From: Chitinophaga pinensis
GTDB lineage: Bacteria; Bacteroidota; Bacteroidia; Chitinophagales; Chitinophagaceae
Reading direction: 5' to 3'
Assembly (NCBI GenBank): GCA_943331145.2
Contig: CALQKL020000030.1
Coordinates: forward strand, 1 to 14,732
DNA length: 14,732 nucleotides
Each line of letters opens with the position of its first letter. Position 1 is the first letter of the stretch. Made by a program: the position numbers and the translations under genes. This document shows, one piece after another, positions 6,310 to 13,756 of this stretch. The notes under the pieces were generated by a model. That model made no database searches and was not told where the DNA came from. It saw nothing but the letters and a program-made list of their open reading frames with translations.

Positions 6310-6828
6310 TTATGCCATTTTCCGTGGAGTATTTATTTTTTTAGCCGGTGCATTTTTTACCGCTGCTGCTTTAGTAGCTGGTTTTGCTGCTGCTACAGGT
6401 TTCTTTTCAACGGGTTGTTCGGCTACCGCATCTTCATCTGTTGCTTCTGAAAGTTTTATTTCGATATTGTTTTTGATTAAAATATCGTACCATTTAACCA
6501 TTTTCTTCATATCACTGCCATAAACCCTATCGAAGTCCATTGAGGGAAACACTTTTTGAAAATAAGCTTTAATTGCTTTTGCGTCATTTGCATCAGGCAT
6601 TGCCTCGCTGCTTTCTTTCATTGCTAAGAAAACATCAGATAGATTTACGTTCTCATCAGTAGTAAAAACCTCAATACTTTCTAAATGTGAAAATGCATGC
6701 ACTCTATTACTTACAAATTTGGTAGTTTTGTCTTCTAAAGAACGAACTAAACCTCCGTCAGCTTTAGAGGATATCAATTCAAACAAACCGCTTAGTCCGC
6801 TAACGGCTACTAATTTATTATATTCCAT
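6310..6828 (-). CDS. DUF5606-domain protein with Ala/Lys-rich tail
   Basis: Starting from the ATG at 6828 (MEYNKLVAVSGLSGLFELIS), this is a 172-residue protein. The N-terminal 125 residues match the DUF5606 pattern known from Bacteroidota. This comprises LVAVSGLSGLFEL, a strand region SLEDKTTKFVSNRVHAFSHL, the ESIEVFTTDENVNLSDVFLAMKE segment, and a helix ending in KKMVKWYDILIKNN. The tail, about residues 135-172, is rich in Ala, Lys and Pro and is probably disordered and basic. The function of the domain is not known. An in-frame TTG 21 nt upstream (6849) is not needed. A near match to the -7 motif (TATATTG) lies about 20 nt upstream of the ATG. The gene is divergent from the barrel protein gene, and the 109-bp gap between them must hold both promoters. 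Confidence 0.88.
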   Translation of the reverse strand: MEYNKLVAVSGLSGLFELISSKADGGLVRSLEDKTTKFVSNRVHAFSHLESIEVFTTDENVNLSDVFLAMKESSEAMPDANDAKAIKAYFQKVFPSMDFDRVYGSDMKKMVKWYDILIKNNIEIKLSEATDEDAVAEQPVEKKPVAAAKPATKAAAVKNAPAKKINTPRKMA

Positions 6829-6937
6829 ATTTAAATTTTGAGTGTGCAATATAATTCTTAAAAATTAAATGAATGCTATCCTTTTCTTTAAAATAAAAAT
6901 TTTTAAACTGATTTCAATTCTGTACAATCCGCTATTT

Positions 6938-9790
6938 ATGAAAAAAATTATTACTATTCTTTTTATTTCCTTTGCTAATGTTACATTTTTGTTTGCACAA
7001 GAATCTCAAATAAAGGGTTCAATTGCAGATTTATTAGATAGTACCAGTTTAAAAGGGGCAACGATTTCAATTTCAACAACCGATAATGCTGTTTTGCAAA
7101 CTGTAGTTACTTCTGGAAACGGATCTTTTGAATTTGGCAATTTAAAAAAGCAACCATATCTCTTAAAAATTTCTAATGTAGGATATAAACCAAGTACCAT
7201 CAATATTGATTTAGAAAAAGAAAATGGCATTCTTGGAAAAATCTATCTCAACAGAATGGTAAAGGAAATGGAAACGGTAACAATTGTTTCTACAGGTGCA
7301 TCAGTAACACAAAAAGATGATACGGCTCAATACAATGCGAAGCAATACAAAGTAAATCCAGATGCTACAACTGAAGACATGATTAAAAAAATGCCCGGCA
7401 TAACAGTTGATAAAAATGGTACAATTACAGCTCAGGGTGAGCAAGTAAAAAAAGTGACAGTAGATGGGAAAGATTTTTTTGGGGATGATGCATCTGCGGC
7501 TTTAAAAAATATTCCTGCTGCTGCGGTAGATAAAATTCAGGTTTTTGATAGAATGAGTGACCAAGCGCAAATGACCGGAATTGATGATGGCAATTCACAA
7601 AAGGCGATAAACATCATCACCAAAGCAGGAATCAATAATGCGCAGTTCGGTCGTGTATATGCTGGCGTTGGTACAGAACAAACTTATGCGGCTGGTGGAA
7701 ACACATCTTTTTTTAAAGGCGATAGAAGAATTTCATTGGTTGGAAATTTCAACAACATCAACCAACAAAATTTTGGCTCACAAGATTTATTGGGTATTAC
7801 TGGAAATGCAAGTAGTAACAGAAACGGTCCTCCAGGTAGCGGAAATTTCAGAGGTCCTGGCGCGCCTGTTGAAAGTTTTACCAACGATCAATCGAGTGGA
7901 ATCAGCACCACCAACGCCATTGGAATAAATTATAGTGATAAATGGAGCGAGAATGCTACTATTACAGGAAGCTACTTTTTTAACAACAGCAAAAACGAAT
8001 TGATTTCAACAACCAATAATAATATTTTTCAGGAAAATCAATTTACTTTAAAAAACAGCAACAACATATCTAACAACAATAACCACCGTATAAATGCAAG
8101 ATTGGAATTGAAATTAGATAGCAGCAATATGTTGTTTATCATACCGAGTTTAAATTTTCAAAATAATACCAGTTCTTCATCTAATGACATCAAAAGTTAT
8201 AAAAATGAAAATGATTCATTAAGCAATTCGAATTCAGGTTCATTGAAATTAAAGGATGGATACAATTTGAAGAACACTGTTATGTATCGCCATTCTTTTA
8301 AAAAGAAGAACAGAATATTTTCAACTTCTTTAAATACTACATTTACAAAAAACGATGGTGCGTCTAAAATAAATGGTACCTATCGATTTTACGATTATTT
8401 AGGATTTCCTATTTTTCCAGATTCTATTCAACAACAATCAACAGATAATTTATCTGATGGAAATACAATTGGCGGCAGCATTACATACAATGAACCATTA
8501 GGCAAAAAAGGGCGCGGACAATTTCAGGTAGAGTATAATCCTTCAGTTCAAACCAGTAAAGCCAATCAGCAAACATTTGCTTTTGATGGAGATAAATACT
8601 CCATCTTTGATTCTTTACTTTCCAATAGATTTACCAATACCATTACAACGCATAATGGAGGCTTAACGTATCGTTTTACAAGAAGTAAAGATGAGCAGAT
8701 GTCTATCAATGTAAATTATCAACAAACAAACTTAGAAAGTAACCGTACACTACCTGGAAAAAGCAGTGTTAATCAATCCTTTAGAAATTTCTTACCTTAT
8801 GCATATTGGAGAAAGAAAATATCGGCTACAACAAACATCAGAATGTTTTATCGCGCATCAACCAATTTTCCTACAATAAATCAATTGCAAGATGTGGTAA
8901 ACTTATCAAATCCATTGAGTGTGAGTTCGGGGAATAAAAATTTGGTACAATCATACACACAGTATATGGGTAGCCGATATAGTTATACCAATACCAAAAC
9001 AAATCGAAATTTATTTGCAGGAATCTTTATTCAAACTGCAGCGGATTATATTTCTAATGCCACGTTTATTGCTACAAATGATTCTACATTACAAGAAGGT
9101 GTTGTATTGCGTAAAGGTTCGCAGTTGAGCAAGCCCATAAATTTAGATGGGTACAGATTTTTAAGGACATATATTTCAACTGGAATTCCCATAAAAAAAT
9201 TGAAAACAACAGTAAATTTAAATACGTATTTAATTTACTCCAAAATGCCCGGGCAGGTAAATAATGTATTCACTACAACCAACACGTATCAATATAATGC
9301 AGGCGTTTCGTTAGTAAGTAATGTGAGTGAATACATCGATTATAACGTATCATACAGCGCCAATATTTATCGTGCAAAAACAATTGGAACTTTTGTTACC
9401 AACAACAACTATGTAAACCATGTAGTAGCTGTTGTATTTAATTTGCTCAGTAAAAAAGGATGGTTTTTACAAAATGATTTGAACAGTCAAACGTTTAAAG
9501 GATTATCCGGTGGATTAGATAGAACCTTTACATTATGGAATGCATCGGTGGGTAAGAAGTTTTTTAAAGACAAAACAGGCGAGTTAAAAATTTCGGTTTT
9601 CGACATCTTAAAGCAAAATCAAAGTCTTAGTAGAAACGTTACCAATACTTTCCTTGAAGATTCAAGAAACAATGTGTTGGGTCAGTATTTCACATTAGCA
9701 TTTGCCTACAACCTTAAAAATTTCGGAACGCCAAAAAAGCAAGAAGCCAAAGATGATTTTATTCCGAAGGTGGGATATCCGGGGCAATAA
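6938..9790 (+). CDS. TonB-dependent-receptor-like outer-membrane beta-barrel protein
   Basis: I chose the ATG at 6938 because it begins a good signal peptide, MKKIITILFISFANVTFLFAQ, cleaved after residue 21; the frame is open further up to an ATG at 6869. The product has 950 residues. First comes a carboxypeptidase-regulatory-like beta-sandwich (about 25-100: IKGSIADLLDSTSLKGATISI, SNVGYKPSTI). A plug-like domain follows (about 125-230), with the family stretches EDMIKKMPGITVDKNG, VTVDGKDFFGDD and IPAAAVDKIQVFD. A long barrel region runs to the end and is rich in Asn, Ser and aromatic residues, with alternating strands. No obvious TonB box or SusD gene is present, so the ligand is unknown and it may not be a nutrient importer. 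A Gly/Pro/Asn loop (GPPGSGNFRGPGAP) lies near residue 290. The last barrel strand (FTLAFAYNLKNF) is followed by about 20 polar residues. Confidence 0.9.
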   Translation: MKKIITILFISFANVTFLFAQESQIKGSIADLLDSTSLKGATISISTTDNAVLQTVVTSGNGSFEFGNLKKQPYLLKISNVGYKPSTINIDLEKENGILGKIYLNRMVKEMETVTIVSTGASVTQKDDTAQYNAKQYKVNPDATTEDMIKKMPGITVDKNGTITAQGEQVKKVTVDGKDFFGDDASAALKNIPAAAVDKIQVFDRMSDQAQMTGIDDGNSQKAINIITKAGINNAQFGRVYAGVGTEQTYAAGGNTSFFKGDRRISLVGNFNNINQQNFGSQDLLGITGNASSNRNGPPGSGNFRGPGAPVESFTNDQSSGISTTNAIGINYSDKWSENATITGSYFFNNSKNELISTTNNNIFQENQFTLKNSNNISNNNNHRINARLELKLDSSNMLFIIPSLNFQNNTSSSSNDIKSYKNENDSLSNSNSGSLKLKDGYNLKNTVMYRHSFKKKNRIFSTSLNTTFTKNDGASKINGTYRFYDYLGFPIFPDSIQQQSTDNLSDGNTIGGSITYNEPLGKKGRGQFQVEYNPSVQTSKANQQTFAFDGDKYSIFDSLLSNRFTNTITTHNGGLTYRFTRSKDEQMSINVNYQQTNLESNRTLPGKSSVNQSFRNFLPYAYWRKKISATTNIRMFYRASTNFPTINQLQDVVNLSNPLSVSSGNKNLVQSYTQYMGSRYSYTNTKTNRNLFAGIFIQTAADYISNATFIATNDSTLQEGVVLRKGSQLSKPINLDGYRFLRTYISTGIPIKKLKTTVNLNTYLIYSKMPGQVNNVFTTTNTYQYNAGVSLVSNVSEYIDYNVSYSANIYRAKTIGTFVTNNNYVNHVVAVVFNLLSKKGWFLQNDLNSQTFKGLSGGLDRTFTLWNASVGKKFFKDKTGELKISVFDILKQNQSLSRNVTNTFLEDSRNNVLGQYFTLAFAYNLKNFGTPKKQEAKDDFIPKVGYPGQ

Positions 9791-9844
9791 AAAAAGTCAG
9801 CGCGAAAATGAGCGGGGAGAGCGAAATTGACTTCTGACTTTTTT
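9790..9844 (+). terminator. Terminator-like hairpin after the barrel protein gene
   Basis: AAAAAAGTCAG at 9790-9800 and CTGACTTTTTT at 9834-9844 are a perfect 11-bp inverted repeat ending in six T. The loop is 33 nt, long for an intrinsic terminator, and the stem is A/T-rich. The stem begins within the TAA stop codon and overlaps the 67-nt repeat at 9802-9868, so the two pairings compete. Confidence 0.5.
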
Positions 9845-9868
9845 CATCATTTTCATTCTGTTTCTCGC
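9802..9868 (+). repeat. 67-nt hairpin-forming intergenic repeat, copy 1
   Basis: It starts GCGAAAA, has GAGAGCGA near one third of its length, and ends CATTCTGTTTCTCGC. Copy 2 at 14178-14244 is also 67 nt, with the same ends and the same internal landmark. The last 21 nt differ at one position between copies. Both copies lie within 15 nt of a stop codon and both are followed by TGATG and GTTTAA repeats. Confidence 0.7.
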
Positions 9869-9883
9869 ACTGATGAGATGAAG

Positions 9884-9926
9884 GTTTAAAACGTTTAAGA
9901 GGTTTAAGACGTTTAAGAGGTTGGGG
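9884..9926 (+). repeat. 9-nt GTTTAA tandem units, shortened copy B of the modular element
   Basis: Four 9-nt units (GTTTAAAAC, GTTTAAGAG, GTTTAAGAC, GTTTAAGAG) are followed by GTTGGGG. The first unit is identical to that of copy A and the closing GTTGG unit is shared, but GCTTTGCTG is missing. It starts 15 nt after the 67-nt hairpin repeat. Confidence 0.7.
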
Positions 9927-9943
9927 ATTTTGGTCTGCCGATG

Positions 9944-9985
9944 TTGGTGTTTTCACCAATCATCAAAGGGGAATATTTCCCCTTT
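9944..9985. repeat. Two adjacent perfect inverted repeats
   Basis: TTGGTG, TTTT, CACCAA spans 9944-9959, with 6-bp arms and a 4-nt loop. AAAGGGGAA, TAT, TTCCCCTTT spans 9965-9985, with 9-bp arms and a 3-nt centre. Neither is followed by a T run, so they do not look like intrinsic terminators. They sit midway between modular copies B (plus) and C (minus), about 100 bp before the start of the phosphatase gene. Confidence 0.65.
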
Positions 9986-10000
9986 CTCAAATCGAAAATT

Positions 10001-10050
10001 CCTCCAACCCTCCAACCATTAAACCCTTAAACCAGCAAAGCGACTTAAAC
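10001..10050 (-). repeat. 50-bp modular intergenic element, copy C
   Basis: Read on the minus strand, the units are GTTTAAGTC, GCTTTGCTG, GTTTAAGG, GTTTAATG, GTTGGAGG and GTTGGAGG, again 9+9+8+8+8+8 nt. It lies in inverse orientation to copy B in the same gap and ends 23 bp before the -7 element of the phosphatase gene. Confidence 0.75.
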
Positions 10051-10072
10051 CAATTTCAACCCATCATTTCAT

Positions 10073-10080
10073 TATCTTTG
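10073..10080 (+). promoter_or_regulatory. Bacteroidota -7 promoter element of the phosphatase-thiL operon
   Basis: TATCTTTG is an exact TAnnTTTG match, followed by CCGC and the ATG at 10085. As with the radical SAM gene, the spacing to the start codon is 4 nt, so the mRNA should be almost leaderless. No -33 TTG is found at the expected distance. Confidence 0.6.
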
Positions 10081-10084
10081 CCGC

Positions 10085-10858
10085 ATGTTTAAAACTACTT
10101 TATTAAATGCCGTTCAGGCGGGAGCAGCACAACTGCAGCATTATTTTAATGGAAATTTTAAAATTACCAACAAAGAGGGCATCAATAATCTTGTAACAGA
10201 AGCAGACCACGCAGCTGAAAAAGCAATTATTGAAGTTATTCAACAAGCGCATCCGGATCATTTTATTTTAAGTGAGGAAACTGGAGAAATAAAAACAGAT
10301 AGCGAAATCAAGTGGATCATTGACCCGATTGATGGAACGGTGAATTTTGCAAACGGCATTCCACTTTGTTGTGTTAGCATCGGTGTTGAAAAAGAAGGCC
10401 AAATGATTTTAGGTGCTGTTTACAACCCATTTATGAATGAATTGTTTTTTGCACAAAAAGGGATGGGTGCTTATTTAAACGAGAAAAAAATCAGCGTAAG
10501 CGATAAATCAACAGTAATAAAAAGTTGTTTGGTGACAGGTTTTCCGTACACGTATTTAGATTCACCAAATGGTCCGATACAAGTGTTTGAAAAATTAATT
10601 CGCCAAGGAATTCCGGTAAGAAGATTGGGCAGTGCGGCTATCGATTTATGTTGGGTGGCAGCCGGAAGATTTGATGGATTTTACGAACATAGTTTGCAAG
10701 CTTGGGATAGTGCTGCAGGATTTTTATTGGTAGAAGAAGCGGGCGGAAAAGTTACCGATTTTGAAGGAAATTATTATTCGCCATATCAACCACATATTTT
10801 AGCCACCAATGGTAAAATACACGACGAGTTGCTTATGGTGGTGCAAGGGAAAATTTAA
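10085..10858 (+). CDS. Inositol-monophosphatase-family phosphatase
   Basis: This 257-residue protein has the complete metal and active-site set of the family. The SEE motif is at 63-65 (ILSEETGE) and the signature WIIDPIDGTVNFANG starts at W77, with metal ligands D80 and D83 and the G84-T85 turn. The second signature LQAWDSAAGFLLVEEAGG has W207 and D208. Family members hydrolyse inositol phosphates, 3'-phosphoadenosine 5'-phosphate, or sugar phosphates with magnesium; sequence alone does not fix which. The WIIDPIDGT and AWDSAAG forms are nearer to SuhB/IMPase than to CysQ. It is cytoplasmic with no signal peptide. thiL follows after 17 bp on the same strand, which suggests one operon. Confidence 0.92.
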   Translation: MFKTTLLNAVQAGAAQLQHYFNGNFKITNKEGINNLVTEADHAAEKAIIEVIQQAHPDHFILSEETGEIKTDSEIKWIIDPIDGTVNFANGIPLCCVSIGVEKEGQMILGAVYNPFMNELFFAQKGMGAYLNEKKISVSDKSTVIKSCLVTGFPYTYLDSPNGPIQVFEKLIRQGIPVRRLGSAAIDLCWVAAGRFDGFYEHSLQAWDSAAGFLLVEEAGGKVTDFEGNYYSPYQPHILATNGKIHDELLMVVQGKI

Positions 10859-10875
10859 TACAAACTAATTTTACA

Positions 10876-11904
10876 ATGAACGAACGTACAGAAATTGCTT
10901 CTTTAGGAGAATTTGGATTGATAGAACATCTAACCCAAAACATAAGTTTTAAAAACGCATCTACACTTTTGGGTGTTGGCGATGATGCCGCAGTGATAGA
11001 TCATTTTGGTCGTCAAACAGTTGTGAGTACAGATATGTTGATAGAAGGCATTCATTTCGATTTGTCGTACACGCCATTGAAACATTTGGGCTATAAATCT
11101 GTAGTGGTAAACCTGAGTGATATTTATGCCATGAATGCAACACCAACGCAAATATTGATTAGCATTGGTTTTAGCAATCGATATAGCGTAGAAGCATTGG
11201 ATGAATTTTATGCAGGTGTGTATGCGGCATGTGAAAAATATAATGTGGATTTGATAGGCGGAGATACGAGCTCATCACAAAAAGGTTTTATCATTAGTGT
11301 AACTGCAATTGGGGAAGTAGTACCAGATAGTTTTGTAAAAAGAAATACCGCCAACGTTAATGATTTGATTTGTGTGAGTGGCGAATTGGGGAGTGCGTTT
11401 TTAGGATTAACCTTATTGGAAAGAGAAAAAAAGATTTTTGCGGAAACAGGCGCTCAACCTGATTTAGAAGGACAAGCACATATTGTTGGCAGATTGTTAA
11501 AACCAGAAGCACGTAAAGACATCATAGAATATTTTGCGGAATCAGAACTTATACCAACCAGCATGATTGACATTAGCGATGGGTTAAGTAGCGACATCAT
11601 GCACATTTGCAACAAAAGCAAAACAGGTTGTATTTTGTACGAAGATAAATTTCCTTTTAATGATGAAGCAAAAGAATTTGCCTATAAATTACAATTAGAT
11701 CCTACAGCTTGTGCGTTAAGTGGTGGCGAGGATTACGAATTGTTGTTTACCGTTTCACAAGCAGACTATGAAAAAATAAAAATAAATCCTGCGGTATCTG
11801 TAATTGGTTACATGACTCCCGAAACGGAAGGCATGCACCTATTAACCAGAGGTGGAAACAAGCATCCACTCGTTGCGCAAGGTTGGAACCATTACAATAA
11901 ATAA
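10876..11904 (+). CDS. thiL: Thiamine-monophosphate kinase ThiL
   Basis: ThiL phosphorylates thiamine monophosphate with ATP to make thiamine diphosphate, the active cofactor. The 342-residue product shows the family's blocks in order: LGVGDDAAV (32-40), VVSTDMLIEGIHFDL (49-63), VVVNLSDIYAMNATP (76-90), DLIGGDTSSS (125-134), MIDISDGLSSDI (230-241) and ALSGGEDYELLF (280-291). The acidic residues in these blocks bind magnesium and ATP in known structures. Its length is close to the usual 320-350. It lies 17 bp after the phosphatase gene, probably in one transcript. No other thiamine gene and no TPP riboswitch is visible, so it is likely expressed constitutively. The stop is 2 bp from that of the convergent gene. 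Confidence 0.95.
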   Translation: MNERTEIASLGEFGLIEHLTQNISFKNASTLLGVGDDAAVIDHFGRQTVVSTDMLIEGIHFDLSYTPLKHLGYKSVVVNLSDIYAMNATPTQILISIGFSNRYSVEALDEFYAGVYAACEKYNVDLIGGDTSSSQKGFIISVTAIGEVVPDSFVKRNTANVNDLICVSGELGSAFLGLTLLEREKKIFAETGAQPDLEGQAHIVGRLLKPEARKDIIEYFAESELIPTSMIDISDGLSSDIMHICNKSKTGCILYEDKFPFNDEAKEFAYKLQLDPTACALSGGEDYELLFTVSQADYEKIKINPAVSVIGYMTPETEGMHLLTRGGNKHPLVAQGWNHYNK

Positions 11905-11906
11905 TG

Positions 11907-12335
11907 TCATTCACAATCATTCATTCGCATTAAAATACAATCAATAATTTCATCAATAAAAATGGAATTAAGCATTGTTATATCTGTTTGATTAATGCAG
12001 TTATTAAATTTCCATGTTGGCATTTTTGCGCATTTAAATTGATTGTAAATACTGTTGCTTAATCCGATGTATTCTAATTTTCCTAAAAAATTGGTTTGAT
12101 AAATGAGTTGATGGCTTTTTCCCAATTCATCTCCAATTAGCAACAAATACGTGTACGGATTTTTAGTGTTGAAATAATTATTCAATTCAAGTTCAACAAT
12201 TTTTATTGTGCTATAATTATTTAACACCAACTGATCGTTCGAAATAGACAACAGGTTTTTTTTGAAATAGGTTTGACTTTCACAAGGCATATTTAAGAAC
12301 AAAATCAACCAACTGAGTAAATATTTTTTCATCAT
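11907..12335 (-). CDS. Exported protein, unrecognised
   Basis: This 142-residue product starts with a Sec-type signal peptide (MMKKYLLSWLILFLNMPCESQ, probable cleavage near residue 21). A mature part rich in Asn, Tyr and Ile follows, with three cysteines near the C-terminus (in the KCAKM, NNCIN and DCILMR contexts) and a final Cys-Glu. I do not recognise the family. The C18 context (NMPC) is a poor lipobox, so secretion is more likely than lipid anchoring. Its ATG overlaps the TGA of the upstream gene (ATGA at 12335-12332), a sign of translational coupling, so the two products probably act together. The second ATG (12332) could also serve as start. The gene is convergent with thiL. Confidence 0.75.
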   Translation of the reverse strand: MMKKYLLSWLILFLNMPCESQTYFKKNLLSISNDQLVLNNYSTIKIVELELNNYFNTKNPYTYLLLIGDELGKSHQLIYQTNFLGKLEYIGLSNSIYNQFKCAKMPTWKFNNCINQTDITMLNSIFIDEIIDCILMRMNDCE

Positions 12336-12934
12336 GGTAATTTATAAATAGGATCTAAACAAACCACATAAACACTGACGTTTTGGTTGTTCTTTTTTTG
12401 TAAGCCGTTGATTTCTTTATACAATCCATCGTACCATTTGCCGTAACGTGTAGAGTAAGTTAGAAATATTTTAATCGCTTTTTCATCTGCATTAATGTCA
12501 AAAGTTTTATTGTCACAGAGATATTTCAAATTATATCCCGACATTTTTGAAACAGTCATTAATTCATTTTCATTAAAATGATTTCGAGAACAATCGTTTC
12601 TTATTTCTTGTTCTATTCGCCCAATGCAGGATGTATTTTCATTTAGATGTTGACTGCGTTTTACAATCATGCTGTCTTTGAAATAGGTGCCTACATAAAA
12701 CACCGTACTGTCTTGTGTGATTTTTTGTCTTAGAAATTTTTCATAAGATTCCTTTTCTACATAAAGCACTTGATTAATATTAAATGCTTTCTTTTTTTTA
12801 AGTTGATTGATGAATTCAGACTTTTGTAAAAATGAAAACGGCTTATTTATTTGAAATCGACGAACGGTGTACCATTTACAACTCATTATTGTAAACGCAA
12901 GTATAATTATTAGTATAGTTAACAACAATTTCAT
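12332..12934 (-). CDS. Putative lipoprotein, unrecognised
   Basis: This 200-residue product has a hydrophobic N-terminus ending in a probable lipobox, TIMSC with C19 (MKLLLTILIIILAFTIMSCKW), so it is likely lipid-anchored in the envelope. The mature part is basic and rich in Asn and Lys, with three cysteines in the middle (SCIGRIEQEIRNDCSRN and YLCDN). The C-terminus is beta-like (NVSVYVVCLDPIYKLP). I do not recognise a domain. The stop overlaps the start of the next gene by 4 bp. A strong hairpin lies 22 bp upstream of the start, so this pair either has its own weak promoter or relies on read-through from the next gene to the right. I see no TAnnTTTG motif in that space. Confidence 0.75.
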   Translation of the reverse strand: MKLLLTILIIILAFTIMSCKWYTVRRFQINKPFSFLQKSEFINQLKKKKAFNINQVLYVEKESYEKFLRQKITQDSTVFYVGTYFKDSMIVKRSQHLNENTSCIGRIEQEIRNDCSRNHFNENELMTVSKMSGYNLKYLCDNKTFDINADEKAIKIFLTYSTRYGKWYDGLYKEINGLQKKNNQNVSVYVVCLDPIYKLP

Positions 12935-12955
12935 AGTTCTTTATTTTGTGCATTT

Positions 12956-12991
12956 AAAAAGGCAATACCCATTTCGGATATTGCCTTTTTT
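12956..12991 (-). terminator. Rho-independent terminator, symmetric
   Basis: AAAAAGGCAATA at 12956-12967 pairs with TATTGCCTTTTT at 12979-12990, forming a 12-bp stem with an 11-nt loop and T runs on either strand. It starts 7 bp after the stop of the 12998-13483 gene, which it should terminate. Confidence 0.85.
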
Positions 12992-12997
12992 GTAAAT

Positions 12998-13483
12998 TTA
13001 TTGGATTGGCATTTCAACAACATATTCATTGTCGATCTGTTTTACGGGATAAGTACCTCCAGGAATTAGCAAGATTTTTCCATCAGGTTGAATTAAACTA
13101 AAAGTGTTGTCTTCTACTTCGAATGTTTTTAAAGCATCCTCTTCAAATCCTTTTTCGTTTTGAATCTCTTGAGGAAAATGTAATTCTACGCTTTGTTCGT
13201 TTAATTTGCCAAATACGGAAAGCTTTCCATTTTCGAGACTAGACTTACCCAAACAGCGTTCACAGGTTACGCCAGAAGCCAAGCGAATACATAATCCGAA
13301 TCCATAATTACAATCCGTTTTTGGTTTGTGAAAATTAAAAACTTCTAGGTTGATATAAAACGTAGGGCAAGTTCCTGGCGGACAATAAGGTGGGTTTTCA
13401 TCAAGACCTTCTCTTGTTTTTTGAGTTTGTGCGTTCAAATTATGCACACAAAGAATCATTAAAAAAAATAATAGTTTTTTCAT
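12998..13483 (-). CDS. Secreted cysteine-rich protein, unrecognised
   Basis: This 161-residue product has a clear signal peptide (MKKLLFFLMILCVHNLNAQ, cleavage after residue 19). The mature N-terminal half holds six cysteines within 44 residues: C34 and C39 (YCPPGTCP), C58 and C65, then C74-x-x-C77 (TCERC). They could form three disulfides or bind a metal. The C-terminal half is acidic and beta-rich (SVELHFP, TFSLIQPDGKILLIPGGTYPV) and cysteine-free. I do not recognise the family. It is followed by a strong terminator. Its promoter should lie in the 273-bp gap shared with the divergent XRE-type gene. That gap shows no clear TAnnTTTG match and nothing coding. Confidence 0.78.
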   Translation of the reverse strand: MKKLLFFLMILCVHNLNAQTQKTREGLDENPPYCPPGTCPTFYINLEVFNFHKPKTDCNYGFGLCIRLASGVTCERCLGKSSLENGKLSVFGKLNEQSVELHFPQEIQNEKGFEEDALKTFEVEDNTFSLIQPDGKILLIPGGTYPVKQIDNEYVVEMPIQ

Positions 13484-13756
13484 GTTTTAATTTTTATTGC
13501 CTACTCTAGATACGGTTTTCGGCTTACCCGCTCAATGGCCGTTGATGCAGTAAAATTGAAACTCAAAATCGAGGTTGAAGAAAAATTTCACTTAATAAAA
13601 TTCAGTTTGATGCTATATTTATTAAGCAATGTTAATTCGAGAAAAACACCAAAAAAAGTACGTTATTTTCTGTTTATAAATGGATTATAATCACTGCTAA
13701 AAAATTAGAATCGGAATTATTTTTACAAAAATCATAAATCAAAAAAATTATTACTC

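Noticed and set aside
6188..6523. Open frame on the plus strand with an Ala/Phe-rich hydrophobic product
   Set aside because: It is antisense to the Ala/Lys-rich tail of the DUF5606 gene; the apparent hydrophobic repeats mirror that tail's codons.
6869..6937. Upstream start for the barrel protein
   Set aside because: It would put 23 residues before a complete signal peptide; the ATG at 6938 gives a normal exported protein.
7638..7928. Open frames on both strands inside the barrel protein gene
   Set aside because: They overlap a long gene with a clear signal peptide and domains, and have no start context or recognisable product.
9884..9919. Possible CRISPR-like array
   Set aside because: Units are 9 nt with no unique spacers; it is a simple tandem repeat and no cas gene is present.
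9759..9959. A 66-codon minus-strand frame
   Set aside because: It is read through the 67-nt repeat and GTTTAA units; the Lys/Arg/Pro-rich product reflects the 9-nt repeat, not a protein.
10859..10875. TPP riboswitch upstream of thiL
   Set aside because: Only 17 bp separate the phosphatase gene and thiL, and the leader before the phosphatase gene is almost absent, leaving no room for a riboswitch.
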